Below, in pieces: positions 45,540 through 56,006 of a stretch of DNA of 64,000 bases. Position 1 is the stretch's first letter, and each line of letters begins with the position of its first letter. The DNA is from an uncultured Clostridia bacterium (GTDB lineage: Bacteria > Bacillota > Clostridia > Lachnospirales > Anaerotignaceae), in assembly GCA_944383885.1 (NCBI GenBank), contig CALWRF010000038.1:124001-188000 (forward strand). The letters run 5' to 3'. The position numbers and the translations under genes were made by a program. A model generated the notes under the pieces. It saw only the letters and a list, made by a program, of their open reading frames with translations, was not told the DNA's origin and did not search any database.

Positions 45540-47513
45540 TTATTTTAATAAGCTTAAAGCCGTATTTACTACATTTTCAACAGTAAAGCCGTATTTTTCA
45601 AAAAGCTGTGCAGCAGGAGCTGACGCGCCGAAGCCGTGCATTGAAATAACTTTTCCGTCAAGACCTGCATATTTGTACCAGCCAAAATCTGAAGCCGCTT
45701 CAACAGCAACTCTTTTTCTTACATTCTTTGGAAGTATGCTCTCTTTATATTCATCGCTCTGTTCCTCGAATACTTCAAAGCTTGGCATGCTTACAGTCCT
45801 TACTTTGTAACCCTGTTTTGTAAGCTCGCCATAAGCCTTGTAAATAAGCTCCACCTCAGAGCCTGTAGCCATAAGTATAATATCCGGCTCCCCATTGCAG
45901 TCCTGAATAATATATGCGCCTTTTAATGCGCCTTTTCCTGTTTCTTTAAGGAGAGGAAGTGTCTGCCTTGAAAGAATAATGCCTGTTGGCTGTTTTCTTG
46001 TAAGGGCAAGATACCACGCCGCAGCTGTTTCATGTGTGTCGCATGGTCTTATAACAGTATAACCCGGCATGCTCCTTAAAGCCGCTAAATGCTCTACAGG
46101 CTGATGAGTAGGTCCGTCTTCCCCAACACCTATTGAATCATGTGTAAGTATGCTTATAACAGGCTGTTCCATAAGAGCTGAAAGCCTCATTGCCGCTTTC
46201 ATATAATCGCTGAATACAAAGAACCCGGCAATATATGGTCTTAAACCGCCGTGGAGAGATAAAGCGTTTGCAATAGCCGTCATGGCAAATTCTCTTATGC
46301 CAAAATGAATATTGCTTCCGGCAGGGTTTTCAGGAGAATAATATTCCCTGTCTTTCATAACAGACTTGTTTGAAGGTCCAAGGTCTGCCGAGCCGCCGAA
46401 AAGGTTAGGAACCATTTTTGAAAGCTTATTAAGAACTTTTTCAGATGACGCCCTTGTAGCCAAGTCGCCTTCATAAGTCCAAAAGTCGTCATCATTTAAT
46501 AAGTCAGGAAGCTTCTTTTCAAAATATGTGTACCATAAATCAGCCATGTCAGGATATTCAGCGCAGTATTTATTAAACATATTTTTCCAGTTGTCTTCCG
46601 CCTTAGCGCCTTTTGCAATTATGCTGTCGCGGTTTTTGTAAACCTCCTCAGGAACATAAAACTCCTCTGTATACTCCCAGCCGAGATTTTTCTTGGCAAG
46701 AGCAATTTCCTCAACGCCTAAAGGTTCGCCATGTGCAGAAGCCTTGCCTTCTTTGTTAGGGGCGCCAAAACCTATTTTTGTCTTAATCTCAATTAAAGTA
46801 GGTTTTTTCTTTTCAGCCTTAGCTTCTTTAATAGCCCTGTCAATAGCTTCAATGTCGTTGCCGTCTTCTACAAGTATTGTCTGCCAGTTGTAAGCTTCAA
46901 ACCTCATTCTTACATTTTCTTTAAAAGCTGTGTCTGTACCGCCTTCTATTGTAATATTGTTTGAGTCATAAAGAACTATAAGCTTGCCTAACTCAAGAGT
47001 ACCGGCTAAAGACGCCGCCTCGGCACTTACGCCTTCCATTAAACAGCCGTCGCCGCAAAGAGCGTAAGTATAATGGTCTACTACGTTATAACCCGGTTTG
47101 TTGAATATGCCTGCCAAATGGCTCTCCGCCATAGCAAAGCCAACGGCATTGGCAATGCCTTGTCCTAAAGGACCTGTAGTTGTTTCAATTCCCTTTGCTG
47201 CGCCGTATTCCGGATGACCCGGCGTATGGCTTCCAAGCTGTCTGAAATTTTTTAAATCCTCAATAGTTGTGCCGTAGCCGAATACATGCAAAAGCGAGTA
47301 TAAAAGCGCTGAGCCGTGACCTGCTGAAAGCACAAACCTGTCGCGGTCAACCCAGTCAGGGTCAGACGGGTTATGCTTCATCTCTTTAGCCCATAACGTA
47401 TACGCCGCAGGGGCTGCGCCCATAGGAAGCCCCGGGTGTCCGCTTTTGGCTTTCTGTATAGCCTCAACGCTTAAAAATCTTAATGTATTTATGGTAAGCT
47501 GGTCTGTGTTCAT
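45540..47513 (-). CDS. tkt: Transketolase
   Basis: A complete 657-residue thiamine-diphosphate enzyme of the pentose phosphate pathway. ThDP-binding region [39 protein letters not shown] (as several motifs), N-terminal [11 protein letters not shown], middle pyrimidine domain with [20 protein letters not shown] and [19 protein letters not shown], and a C-terminal domain ending [10 protein letters not shown]. Full-length single chain, not the split clostridial form. It follows thrC by 18 bp, so thrC-tkt may be one transcript, ended by the strong terminator at 45495-45525. Confidence 0.97.
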   Translation of the reverse strand: MNTDQLTINTLRFLSVEAIQKAKSGHPGLPMGAAPAAYTLWAKEMKHNPSDPDWVDRDRFVLSAGHGSALLYSLLHVFGYGTTIEDLKNFRQLGSHTPGHPEYGAAKGIETTTGPLGQGIANAVGFAMAESHLAGIFNKPGYNVVDHYTYALCGDGCLMEGVSAEAASLAGTLELGKLIVLYDSNNITIEGGTDTAFKENVRMRFEAYNWQTILVEDGNDIEAIDRAIKEAKAEKKKPTLIEIKTKIGFGAPNKEGKASAHGEPLGVEEIALAKKNLGWEYTEEFYVPEEVYKNRDSIIAKGAKAEDNWKNMFNKYCAEYPDMADLWYTYFEKKLPDLLNDDDFWTYEGDLATRASSEKVLNKLSKMVPNLFGGSADLGPSNKSVMKDREYYSPENPAGSNIHFGIREFAMTAIANALSLHGGLRPYIAGFFVFSDYMKAAMRLSALMEQPVISILTHDSIGVGEDGPTHQPVEHLAALRSMPGYTVIRPCDTHETAAAWYLALTRKQPTGIILSRQTLPLLKETGKGALKGAYIIQDCNGEPDIILMATGSEVELIYKAYGELTKQGYKVRTVSMPSFEVFEEQSDEYKESILPKNVRKRVAVEAASDFGWYKYAGLDGKVISMHGFGASAPAAQLFEKYGFTVENVVNTALSLLK

Positions 47514-47531
47514 TTTAAGACTCCTCCTAAG

Positions 47532-49004
47532 TTATTTCAAAAGCTGGCTTTTAACAAATTCTTTAATTTCAGACTTTTCAATTACGTTTTTATGTCTTAT
47601 AGGTCTGTTTTCTATTCCGTCTATTGCAGCTGGAATTTTAACATTTGAAACCTTCTCAAGTTTATTCATAAGCCTTGAAAAATCCAAATCTTCATACATG
47701 CTGTCTATAGAAACAAGCACATCTTTTGTAAATTTGTAAGGACTTGCTGTTGATACAATAACGGTCGGCGTATTGTCGCCTGTTTCTTTTTTGTATTTCT
47801 CATAAGAAGCGTAGGCTACTGCGGTATGGGTATCCATCACATAGCCATTTTGCTCATACATATCTTTTATAGCCTTTGACGTTTCGTCTTCTGTGGCGTA
47901 ATATCCTTTAATTATGCCGCCTGTAAGGTCAATGGAATATTTACCGAATTTTGAAAGGTCTTCCATAAGCTCTTTAGTCTTTTCCTGTGATGTTGACAGG
48001 CAGAGAAGCCTTTCAAGGTTGCTTGAAACAAGTATATCCATTGAAGGTGATTTTGTAACATGAAATTCCCTGTTTTTATCATAAATTCCTGTTGTAAAGA
48101 AGTCAGTAAGCACTTTGTTAATGTTTGACGCGCATATAAATGTTTTAACTGGAAGACCCATTTTTTTAGCGAAGTATCCGGCAAGTATATTTCCAAAATT
48201 TCCTGTTGGGACAGTAACATTTATCTCTTCGCCAAGCTTAATTTCGCCGTTTTGCGCCATTTTAAGGTAAGCCTGGAAATAATAAACAACCTGAGGGACA
48301 AGCCTTCCTATATTTATGGAGTTGGCAGATGAGAATATAAAGCCTTTTTCGTCAAGCTCTTTTTTAAGAGCATTATCTGTAAATATGCTTTTAACAGCTG
48401 TCTGGGCGTCGTCAAAATTACCATGTACTCCAACAACGCATGTGTTGTCGCCCTCCTGGGTTACCATTTGGAGCTTCTGCACAGGACTTACGCCGTCTTC
48501 AGGGAAAAACACTATTATCCTAACGCCGTCAACGCCAGCAAAGCCTTCAAGCGCCGCCTTTCCCGTATCACCGCTTGTAGCTGTAAGTATAACAATTTCT
48601 TTTTTTATGCCGTTTTTCTTAGCGGCTGTTTTCATTAAATACGGAAGTATTGAAAGAGCCATGTCTTTAAATGCTATAGTTTTTCCATGAAAAAGCTCCA
48701 GTATTGAAACATCGCCTTTTTTAACAACAGGCGCAATTTCAGGTGTATCGAATTTTTCGTCATACGCGCTGTTAATGCAGTACCTAAGCTCATCTTCTGT
48801 AAAATCAGTAAGGTAAAGCTTCAAAATTTCATAAGCCAAGTCTTTATAGCTGAGTTTTGAAAGCTCTTCAAGGGATTTGTCAATCTGCGGTATCTCTTCC
48901 GGTATAAAAAGACCGCCGTCATCGCATATTCCCTTTAATATTGCCTGACTTGCCGTAGCTGTTATGTTTTTATCTCTTGTGCCAACATACATAAGGTTTT
49001 TCAT
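47532..49004 (-). CDS. thrC: Threonine synthase
   Basis: PLP enzyme converting O-phosphohomoserine to threonine. The 490-residue protein is the long (class I, yeast/E. coli-like) form: TASQAILKGICDDGGLFIP, the PLP lysine region FHGKTIAFKDMALSILPYL, TATSGDTGKAALEGFAG, NVTVPTGNFGNILAGYFAKKMGLP and the C-terminal SPYKFTKDVLVSI. No T-box, hom or thrB is nearby. An AT-rich leader with 11-bp repeats precedes it. It is 18 bp upstream of tkt. Confidence 0.95.
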   Translation of the reverse strand: MKNLMYVGTRDKNITATASQAILKGICDDGGLFIPEEIPQIDKSLEELSKLSYKDLAYEILKLYLTDFTEDELRYCINSAYDEKFDTPEIAPVVKKGDVSILELFHGKTIAFKDMALSILPYLMKTAAKKNGIKKEIVILTATSGDTGKAALEGFAGVDGVRIIVFFPEDGVSPVQKLQMVTQEGDNTCVVGVHGNFDDAQTAVKSIFTDNALKKELDEKGFIFSSANSINIGRLVPQVVYYFQAYLKMAQNGEIKLGEEINVTVPTGNFGNILAGYFAKKMGLPVKTFICASNINKVLTDFFTTGIYDKNREFHVTKSPSMDILVSSNLERLLCLSTSQEKTKELMEDLSKFGKYSIDLTGGIIKGYYATEDETSKAIKDMYEQNGYVMDTHTAVAYASYEKYKKETGDNTPTVIVSTASPYKFTKDVLVSIDSMYEDLDFSRLMNKLEKVSNVKIPAAIDGIENRPIRHKNVIEKSEIKEFVKSQLLK

Positions 49005-49302
49005 AAGCCAACCATTCCTTTTCAGTAGTCAATTAGTAATAGTTTTTTTATAACTCTTTTATAAACTTTAACTCTTTTCCAGCTTTTTATAACTTTTCAA
49101 TAACTCTTTTATAACTCTTTTGTAACTTTTTTATAACCGTTTTACAGCTGTTTAAAAATTTAAAAAGAGTCCTGTGATGTTTATATTGTTACATTATATA
49201 GTAATTTTGTCAATTAAAAAAGCGTAATTTATAATAATATGCCATATTTTATCGCTTTAAAGCAAAAATTTGTTATTGCTGTAAAAAACAGTAAAATAAC
49301 TT
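49005..49302. other. thrC upstream region with an 11-bp TAAC repeat array
   Basis: TAAC occurs at 49090, 49101, 49112, 49123 and 49134, each 11 bp from the next, within units reading roughly TTATAACTCTT. Similar words also occur at 49051 and 49069, out of phase. The area is almost pure A/T on one strand pair. A TTGACA on the minus strand (about 49207-49212) may be the -35 of thrC with a weak -10. No gene is seen; the end near 49260-49300 has a weak hairpin after the YgiQ-type gene. Confidence 0.55.
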
Positions 49303-51246
49303 CTATTTTCTGTATTTTTTATTTTGCGCCTTATCTTTTTGAGCTTTGCGGCTGTTTGTAAATGATTTTTTATTTTTAAAACTGTCTTTTGCCGCTTTTG
49401 TTTTCGGTGATTTTTCAGTTTTCCATGTATTGCCGGCTTTTTTCTTTTCATACGAAAGCTTTCTCGGTCTAATAAGGCACTTATCATCAAAACCAACTAA
49501 ATCCAACCTATGCGCTTTTTGCAGAGCTTCCATAACCAAATCAAAGTTATCCGGATTTCTGTACTGCATAAGCGCCCTCTGCATTGCCTTTTCGTGCGGT
49601 GTTTTAGGCACATAAACATCTTCGCCTGTCCTCGGGTCTTTTTCGGTGTAATACATACATGTGGAAAGAGTTCCCGGAGTTGGATAAAAATCCTGCACCT
49701 GTTCCGGATTATGCCCGATATCCCTTAGATATTCAGCTAATTTAACAGCCGCCTTTAAATCGCTTCCCGGGTGGCTGCTCATAAGATAAGGCACAAGGAA
49801 TTGATTTTTACCCAGCTCACTGTTTATTCTATTGTATTTGTCCACAAACCTGTCATAAACATCACGTGTAGGCTTGCCCATTTTGTTAAGAACCTCCGGC
49901 ACTACATGCTCCGGCGCAACCTTTAGCTGTCCGCTTACGTGGTACTTGCAAAGCTCCCAAAAAAATGTGTCGTCTTTGTCGTAAATCAGATAATCATAAC
50001 GAATACCGGAACGAATAAATACTTTTTTAACGCCTTTAAGCCCCCTCAGCTTCCTTAAAAGGGACACATAATCCCTGTGGCTTACTTCAAGGTTTTCACA
50101 GGCTTTAGGCCAAAGGCACTGCTTGTTTTTGCAGGCTCCGGCTTTAAGCTGTTTTTTGCATGCCGGAATTCTGAAATTAGCCGTAGGTCCGCCGACATCG
50201 TGTATATATCCCTTAAATTCCTTGTCCGAAATTATTTTTTCCGCCTCAGAAATTATGGACTCATGGCTCCTTGAAGAAATTACCCGTCCCTGATGAAAAG
50301 CCAGTGCGCAGAAATTACAGTTTCCAAAACAGCCGCGGCTGCTTGTAATGCTGAATTTTACCTCTTTAATAGCCGGTATGCCGCCGTATTTTTCATACAT
50401 GGGATGGTATGTCCTCATGTAATCCAACGCGTAAACATCGTCCATCTCCTGAGTTGTGAGAGGTTTTTCAGGCGGGTTTTGCACTACAAAAAACTCGTTG
50501 TATTTTTCAACAAGCGTTTTAGCTGTTATTGAGTCTGTATTCCGGTACTGAATCATAAAACTTTCGGCATACTTTTCTTTGGAATCCTTAACTTCATTAA
50601 AATCCGGAAGGCGTATGCTGTCATAAGCCCTGCTTTCATCTTTTGTTTTGTATACAGTACCCCTTATAAATGTTATCTCACTTATGGGTATGCCGCTTTC
50701 AAGGGCATTGGCTACTTCTATAACCTGCTTTTCACCCATTCCGTATAAAAGCAAGTCTGCGCCGGAATCCAGCAGTATTGAGCGCCTGACTTTGTTGTCC
50801 CAGTAATCATAGTGCGAAAGGCGCCTTAAACTTGCCTCAATGCCGCCTATAATAACAGGCGTCTTTTTGTAAATCTCCCGTATTTTGTTGCAGTATACAA
50901 TATCCGCCCTGTCAGGTCTTAAACCGGCTTGTCCTCCTGGTGAATATAAATCAGCAGCACGCCGTTTTTTTGCCACAGTATAATGGTTCACCATAGAATC
51001 AATATTTCCGCTGCTTACAAGAAACGCCAGTTTAGGCTCTCCAAAAACATTAAAGCTTTCGGCATTTTTCCAGTCCGGCTGAGGCAGAAAACATACTTTA
51101 TAACCATTTCTTTCCAATATGCGGCATATAATTGCCGCGCCAAATGAAGGGTGGTCTACATAAGCGTCGCCGCAGACATAAACAAAGTCAGGTCTTTCCC
51201 AGCCGCGCTCTTTCATTTCTTTATATGTTACAGGCAAAAAATCCAT
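49303..51246 (-). CDS. YgiQ family radical SAM protein
   Basis: A 647-residue radical SAM protein. N-terminal cobalamin-like half starts [34 protein letters not shown]; the radical SAM cysteines are CxxxCxxC in [20 protein letters not shown] (about residues 310-320). Extra cysteines follow in [23 protein letters not shown] basic Lys/Arg-rich tail of about 40 residues closes the protein. Family function is unknown. It directly follows the RsmF-like gene; the stop of that gene and this start are 1 bp apart. Confidence 0.93.
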   Translation of the reverse strand: MDFLPVTYKEMKERGWERPDFVYVCGDAYVDHPSFGAAIICRILERNGYKVCFLPQPDWKNAESFNVFGEPKLAFLVSSGNIDSMVNHYTVAKKRRAADLYSPGGQAGLRPDRADIVYCNKIREIYKKTPVIIGGIEASLRRLSHYDYWDNKVRRSILLDSGADLLLYGMGEKQVIEVANALESGIPISEITFIRGTVYKTKDESRAYDSIRLPDFNEVKDSKEKYAESFMIQYRNTDSITAKTLVEKYNEFFVVQNPPEKPLTTQEMDDVYALDYMRTYHPMYEKYGGIPAIKEVKFSITSSRGCFGNCNFCALAFHQGRVISSRSHESIISEAEKIISDKEFKGYIHDVGGPTANFRIPACKKQLKAGACKNKQCLWPKACENLEVSHRDYVSLLRKLRGLKGVKKVFIRSGIRYDYLIYDKDDTFFWELCKYHVSGQLKVAPEHVVPEVLNKMGKPTRDVYDRFVDKYNRINSELGKNQFLVPYLMSSHPGSDLKAAVKLAEYLRDIGHNPEQVQDFYPTPGTLSTCMYYTEKDPRTGEDVYVPKTPHEKAMQRALMQYRNPDNFDLVMEALQKAHRLDLVGFDDKCLIRPRKLSYEKKKAGNTWKTEKSPKTKAAKDSFKNKKSFTNSRKAQKDKAQNKKYRK

Positions 51247-52605
51247 TTATTCCCACCTCCATCCGGCGGCATATTTGTTTTTAAGGCGACCTTTCTGGCA
51301 TTTAGCCCAGCCCAAAGGGTATCCTTCGGCACAGACTAACGTCCAGCCGTCTTTTCCGTCAAAATTTACTGTTTCGCCTTTTAAATATCTTATTATACGC
51401 TCATCATTTTTTTCAAAATCAGCCGTTAATTTTGCGTTTTCCTTTTTAAGCGCCATTGCCAAAGCCTGAGATGGCTCAAAACGGCATTTTTTAATTTCTC
51501 CCAGCAAAAGACCGCTTCTTAATACTCTCAAGCCTTGTAAATCCGGCGTGTTTTCCGGCAGCAAATAAACATCTGAGTTTACAGCCTTATAAATGCCGCC
51601 TAAATCAGCATTTAAGTTTTCTTTTATAAAATCAAGAGCAGGAGAAATTTCTTTTTCATCTGCATTTTTTTCAAATTTTATATCTTTTGTTTCGCCGCTG
51701 TTTTTTGTAATAAGTGATATAAAATGACCTTCTCCCTTTTGCCGGTGCGGCCATATACGCCCGCAGTATTCCATTTCTTTTTCTTTCCTTAAAGACCACT
51801 TTGGTCTGCCGCTGTCAAAACCAAATTTTCCACTTATCGGCACAAGGGAAAAGCCGCTGTTTTCGCTTAAAAAATCACTTACCACTCTCTCGTCCTCATC
51901 AGGCGAAAAAGTGCATGTGGAATAAACCATATAACCGCCTTTTTTTAGCATTTTAGCTGCGCTTTTAAGTATCTGTCTTTGGGTTTTTTCGCAAAATTCA
52001 ATCATTTCCACGTTGTATGTTTTAATTAAATCCGGCTTTTTGCGGAACATTCCCTCTCCGGAACACGGTGCGTCTACCAGTACGCAGTCAAAATAACCCT
52101 CAAACCTTTCGGCAAGCTTTTCAGGACTTTCGCTTAAAACAATGCAGTTTTTAACGCCAAAAAGCTCAATATTTTTAACAATAGCCTTTGCCCTTCCGGC
52201 GCTTATGTCGTTAGAAAACAAAATTCCCGTTCCATTAAGTTTCGCAGCTATTTGTGTTGTTTTTCCTCCCGGGGCAGCGCATAAATCCAGAACTCTGTCG
52301 TTTTCATTAACAGGCAGAACCGCCGCCGCAGACATTGCGCTTGGTTCTTGGATATAATAAAGTCCTGCATGGTACAGGTAGTTTTTAGCCGGTCTTTGGC
52401 TCTCATTACAGTAAAATCCTTCACAGCACCATTTTACAGGCTCTAAATCAAAAATATTTTTTTCAGCAAATTCCTCAGGCTTTATTTTAAGGGTATTAAT
52501 TCTTATACCGCTTTGCGCTTCACTTTCAAATGATTTTATGTAGACGTCATACTCATCTTTTAAAATCTGTTTCATTTTTTCTTTATAAAATAAAGGAAGC
52601 TCCAT
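51247..52605 (-). CDS. RsmF/RsmB-like rRNA cytosine-C5 methyltransferase
   Basis: A 452-residue NOL1/NOP2/Sun family methyltransferase. Motif I is LDLCAAPGGKTTQIA; the catalytic cysteines are in DAPCSGEGMFRKKPD and STCTFSPDEDE. The extended C-terminal part, with a PUA-like end WTLVCAEGYPLGWAKCQKGRLKNKY, is as in RsmF. ATG 52605 follows GGAGGAAAAT; the earlier TTG overlaps this site and is not the start. It is followed with no gap by the YgiQ-type gene. The methylated position is inferred from the family. Confidence 0.93.
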   Translation of the reverse strand: MELPLFYKEKMKQILKDEYDVYIKSFESEAQSGIRINTLKIKPEEFAEKNIFDLEPVKWCCEGFYCNESQRPAKNYLYHAGLYYIQEPSAMSAAAVLPVNENDRVLDLCAAPGGKTTQIAAKLNGTGILFSNDISAGRAKAIVKNIELFGVKNCIVLSESPEKLAERFEGYFDCVLVDAPCSGEGMFRKKPDLIKTYNVEMIEFCEKTQRQILKSAAKMLKKGGYMVYSTCTFSPDEDERVVSDFLSENSGFSLVPISGKFGFDSGRPKWSLRKEKEMEYCGRIWPHRQKGEGHFISLITKNSGETKDIKFEKNADEKEISPALDFIKENLNADLGGIYKAVNSDVYLLPENTPDLQGLRVLRSGLLLGEIKKCRFEPSQALAMALKKENAKLTADFEKNDERIIRYLKGETVNFDGKDGWTLVCAEGYPLGWAKCQKGRLKNKYAAGWRWE

Positions 52606-52743
52606 ATTTTCCTCCAAAAATTATTTATTAACTGTTAAATATATGTTACTTTAAAAAACATCTCTTTTCAATAACAAAATACCTTTACAAAACTGCGGCA
52701 TAACAATAAAATATCATTGATTAAACTTTAAGGAGTGGTATTA

Positions 52744-53361
52744 TTGTCAAAACAGGTATGGAAAGCCGGAACACTTATATACCCGTCACCGGTTGTAATG
52801 GTAAGCTGCGGCGCATTAGACGGAATTAAAAATATAATAACTGTTGCATGGACAGGCACCGTAAACACAAACCCAGCTATGACTTATATCTCACTGCGGC
52901 CGGAAAGATATTCATATAACATAATAAAGGAAAGCGGCGAGTTTGTCATAAACCTTACAACAAAAAAACTTGTAAAAGCCTGTGACTTCTGCGGAGTAAA
53001 AAGCGGCTCTGAAATAGATAAATTCGCCGCCATGAATTTAACTGCCGCGCCAGGCGCAAAATTATCTGCTCCTATAATATACGAAAGCCCTGTAAACATA
53101 GAGTGCAAAGTAAAGGAAATTATACCTTTAGGCTCACACCACATGTTTTTAGCTGAGGTTGCGGCAGTTGATGTAAGCGATGAATACTTTGACAAAACAG
53201 GTAAATTCCATTTTAATAAATCAAATCCAGTATGCTATTCCCACGGAGAATATTTTTCTATTGGAGAAAAATTGGGCAGCTTCGGCTATTCAATACGCAA
53301 AAATAAAGCAGAAAACAAGTCCAGAAAGAGAAAGTATAGCAAAACTAATAAGCAGAAATAA
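52744..53361 (+). CDS. Flavin reductase / flavoredoxin family protein
   Basis: A 205-residue FMN-binding protein of the flavin-reductase-like domain type: TLIYPSPVVMVSCG, ITVAWTGTVNTNPAMTYISLRPERYSY and GEFVINLTTKKLVKACDFCGVKSGS. Related proteins (flavoredoxins) pass electrons in anaerobes. A basic C-terminal tail of about 25 residues rich in Lys is added. TTG 52744 follows AAGGAGTGGTATTA; the GTG three codons earlier lies inside the site and is unlikely. Monocistronic, divergent from the RsmF-like gene. Confidence 0.88.
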   Translation: MSKQVWKAGTLIYPSPVVMVSCGALDGIKNIITVAWTGTVNTNPAMTYISLRPERYSYNIIKESGEFVINLTTKKLVKACDFCGVKSGSEIDKFAAMNLTAAPGAKLSAPIIYESPVNIECKVKEIIPLGSHHMFLAEVAAVDVSDEYFDKTGKFHFNKSNPVCYSHGEYFSIGEKLGSFGYSIRKNKAENKSRKRKYSKTNKQK

Positions 53362-53362
53362 A

Positions 53363-53404
53363 AAAACGCGTATCTTAAATTTTTATTTAAAAGATACGCG
53401 TTTT
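53363..53404. terminator. Bidirectional terminator between flavin reductase and spoIIQ-like gene
   Basis: AAAACGCGTATCTT (53363-53376) pairs with AAGATACGCGTTTT (53391-53404), followed by AATCTT. Convergent genes. Confidence 0.88.
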
Positions 53405-53423
53405 AATCTTAAAAATATAAAGC

Positions 53424-54299
53424 TCACTGCGCCAAAGCCACTTTAGGGTCAATGGCTGTGTCATTTTCAAGTACGGCAAAACTTAAATGGTCGCCAAGGG
53501 CAACGCTGTATTTAGTAGGCGGAGCTATTGTACCTATAATATCTCCTGCTTTTACAATATCACCCTGGCTTACGGCAGTATCCTCGCTAAGCTGGCCGTA
53601 TGTAGTGCGCCAGCCGTTTGAGTGAAAAACAGTAACAGTATAACCATTTTCATCGTCATAAGAAACACTTTCCACAGTTCCGTCGGCAGCAGCCTTTACA
53701 GCTGTTCCCTGCGGCGCTGAAATACAAATGCAGTCGTTTGTCCTGTACTGCTCAAGAGTTGCGTCGTATACAAGGGCGTCAGTACTGAAATCCATTACAA
53801 TATCGCCTTCAAGTGGCCAGTTAAAAACAGGCTTTGCATCCGGCGTATCAGCTAAAGCAAACTCCTCATTGTCCATGTCAGCATAGGCTGACTCATTGTT
53901 TGCACTTTCAGTTTTATTTGTTTCATCTGCTTTATTTGTTGTATCTTTGTTCTGCTTTTTGTCATCAGAACTGTTTTTGTTTTCACTGCTCTTGCTTTCG
54001 TTTTCGCTTTTGTCCGGGTCTTCAGCCTTATCATCGCTTACTTTGTCCAAATCCTCATAATAGTTCTTTACATTGCTGGCGTCATCAGGATTTTTATAAT
54101 CAACGCCGTTCGGGTTGGCGTTTTTGTTAACATCAACCATTTGCGTCTGGCTTTCAGACTCTAAAAGCGCCGCTTCATTTTGAGCTTTAATCCTTTCATT
54201 TTCCTTTTTGGCGCTTATGCTTCCGGCTATTCCGGCGCCTAAAGCAACCACAAGCACAAGGCATGAAAAAATAGCCGTGTACTTCTTTCTTTTACCCAT
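53424..54299 (-). CDS. SpoIIQ-like M23 (LytM) domain protein, degenerate active site
   Basis: A 291-residue protein: N-terminal TM anchor (7-30), a charged Lys/Asp/Ser-rich linker (85-145), and a LytM domain (about 160-285). In sporulation SpoIIQ spans the forespore membrane and holds the SpoIIIAH channel. The sequence WPLEGDIVMDFS, then LVYDATLEQYRTND, matches SpoIIQ. The LytM zinc motif HNGVD reads NDCIC here (residues 188-192), and the late HLHF reads HLSF (271-274), so zinc binding and peptidase activity are unlikely. ATG 54299 follows GGAGGTG. It lies 99 bp after spoIID. Confidence 0.8.
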   Translation of the reverse strand: MGKRKKYTAIFSCLVLVVALGAGIAGSISAKKENERIKAQNEAALLESESQTQMVDVNKNANPNGVDYKNPDDASNVKNYYEDLDKVSDDKAEDPDKSENESKSSENKNSSDDKKQNKDTTNKADETNKTESANNESAYADMDNEEFALADTPDAKPVFNWPLEGDIVMDFSTDALVYDATLEQYRTNDCICISAPQGTAVKAAADGTVESVSYDDENGYTVTVFHSNGWRTTYGQLSEDTAVSQGDIVKAGDIIGTIAPPTKYSVALGDHLSFAVLENDTAIDPKVALAQ

Positions 54300-54398
54300 A
54301 ATCAACACCTCCGAAAGTATTATTAACCTTAAAAGCGCTGATTATACATTAAGGGTAATTCTTTTAATTTTTAATTTCTTTTACAGCATCTGTAAATT

Positions 54399-55397
54399 TT
54401 AATAGCTTTTTTCAAAATTTATGCCGGTGTAGTAATATTCCAGTATTTCTTTGTAGTTTTTTCCTTCCTTAGCCAAACAGTTCGCACCGTACTGGCTCAT
54501 TCCGGCGCCATGACCGTAGCCCCTTGTTGTAAATATAACTTCGTTGCCTTTTTGAGTAATAGTAAAGTCACTGCTTCTTAAACCTAAAATCTCCCTGACC
54601 TCACGGCCAGTAAAAACAACATTTCCTATCTGTATTTCCTGAATATATCCTGCCTTGCTGCGTTTAATAACCTGCGTTTGAGAAGCAAATCCGCCTTTAG
54701 CCACCGAAAGTTCCGGCTTTTTTGCCTGAAGTTTTGAAATAACTTCTTCTTCTGTCATTACAGTCTGGCAAGTAAAACCATCGGCTGTTGTATCCATAGG
54801 GCTTTCAACGCTTTTTAAATACGGCTCCTCAGTTTCCCATACATTTTCGGCAGTTTCTGTTTTTCCGCTGCTTATGGCATGAAACGCAGCCAGTATAGGC
54901 TCTCCGTTATAAACCATAATTTCACCTCTTGTATCTTCTACTGCCGATTTAATCCTGCTGTAATACGTATCAAAATTACCTCTCCATTTTTCCTTCATTT
55001 CATCAATGGAGTTATATGCCTGTCCGCCGTTTTTAACCATTTCTTCTAAAGTATTTCCGTTTTGCATATTCCTAACGGCATAAGTCCTTGCGGCAACGGC
55101 TTGGGCTTTTAACGCTTCTAATTCATATAAAGCCGGCATCTCCGCAGCAACAACTCCTGTTATGTATTCCTCAAACTCATCATTATTTTCAATTGCGGCG
55201 CTTTGTCCGCTGTTTTGTGGAACTTGGGAGTTCTCATCTGCACTTTGCTGAGTTTCTACGCCATTGTTTTCGGTTATTACCTGAGCGTTTTTAACTGTGC
55301 TTTCTTGACTTTTTGAAAAAACACTGTTAACAGCCGCCGGAGCAAAAGCCATTGAAAAAACTACAGCAGCCGAAAAAAATAAAACTGACTTTTTCAT
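54399..55397 (-). CDS. spoIID: Stage II sporulation protein D
   Basis: A 332-residue lytic transglycosylase with an N-terminal signal anchor (1-28) and a Gln/Ser-rich stretch before the catalytic domain. SpoIID/LytB motifs: EFEEYITGVVAAEMPALYELEALKAQAVAARTYAVRN, TRGEIMVYNGEPILAAFHAISSGKTE and the end GYGHGAGMSQYGANCLA. It works with SpoIIP and SpoIIM in engulfment. A spoIID-spoIIQ order is common in clostridia and supports the neighbour's identity. No sigma-E promoter could be picked out reliably. Confidence 0.95.
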   Translation of the reverse strand: MKKSVLFFSAAVVFSMAFAPAAVNSVFSKSQESTVKNAQVITENNGVETQQSADENSQVPQNSGQSAAIENNDEFEEYITGVVAAEMPALYELEALKAQAVAARTYAVRNMQNGNTLEEMVKNGGQAYNSIDEMKEKWRGNFDTYYSRIKSAVEDTRGEIMVYNGEPILAAFHAISSGKTETAENVWETEEPYLKSVESPMDTTADGFTCQTVMTEEEVISKLQAKKPELSVAKGGFASQTQVIKRSKAGYIQEIQIGNVVFTGREVREILGLRSSDFTITQKGNEVIFTTRGYGHGAGMSQYGANCLAKEGKNYKEILEYYYTGINFEKSY

Positions 55398-55453
55398 ATC
55401 CTCACCTAATAGAGTATATGTTTAAAGCCGTTTAATAATGCGGACAAACATAT

Positions 55454-55485
55454 AAAAACCGTGTGCTTTAAGACACACGGTTTTT
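55454..55485 (-). terminator. Terminator after luxS
   Basis: AAAAACCGTGTG (55454-55465) pairs with CACACGGTTTTT (55474-55485). On the minus strand T-rich bases follow. It ends the synthase-luxS transcript. Confidence 0.85.
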
Positions 55486-55487
55486 TA

Positions 55488-56006
55488 TCAGTCCTCTATA
55501 AAATGATATTTGTGGAAACCTTTCTGCTTTTCCATCTCGTCAATAAGCTTTTCCATATCTTCTGCCGCCCTCTTAGCGTCATCAATTTCCCCTAAAGAAT
55601 AGCAGTTGCCGCATTGCAGCTCATTTTTAGCTGGAACCTCGTTCATGTTTTCAACATATCGGCAAGATTTTTTGAGTATATCAAAAAACATATCAAAATA
55701 TTTATCCTTGTCAGCCTCTGTTGTGTTTAAAACAAGATAGTATCCTGTCTGGCAGCCCATAGGTCCGAAATAAGCAACAGCTGTGTCCTCAACTTCATCT
55801 GTAACATTCCTTACAGCTGTGGCAAAACAATGCTCAAATGTATGAAGCTCGCAGTTTGAAATAATTTCTTCTTTATAAGGCACTCTCATTCTTAAATCAA
55901 GTGTAACTGTATGAACATCACCCATTGAGTCAATCCTTGAAAGATAAATGCCCCTTGTAAGCTTGCTGTGGTCTACATTAAATGAAACGCTGTTTTTAAT
56001 CTTCAC
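55488..56006 (-). CDS. luxS: S-ribosylhomocysteine lyase
   Basis: Cleaves S-ribosylhomocysteine to homocysteine and the AI-2 precursor DPD. The 172-residue protein has the Fe-binding HTFEH motif (near residues 54-58), the catalytic cysteine in GPMGCQTGYYLVL, and the third metal ligand in QCGNCYSLG. It starts at GTG 56006 and overlaps the end of the upstream synthase gene by 11 bp in another frame, so translation is likely coupled. It is paired functionally with mtnN at 5.3-6.0 kb; both SAH-recycling steps are thus present. Confidence 0.95.
   Translation of the reverse strand: MKIKNSVSFNVDHSKLTRGIYLSRIDSMGDVHTVTLDLRMRVPYKEEIISNCELHTFEHCFATAVRNVTDEVEDTAVAYFGPMGCQTGYYLVLNTTEADKDKYFDMFFDILKKSCRYVENMNEVPAKNELQCGNCYSLGEIDDAKRAAEDMEKLIDEMEKQKGFHKYHFIED

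Noticed and set aside
49005..49302. T-box riboswitch before threonine synthase
   Set aside because: The AGGGTGGNACCGCG antiterminator core is absent; only AT-rich 11-bp repeats are seen.
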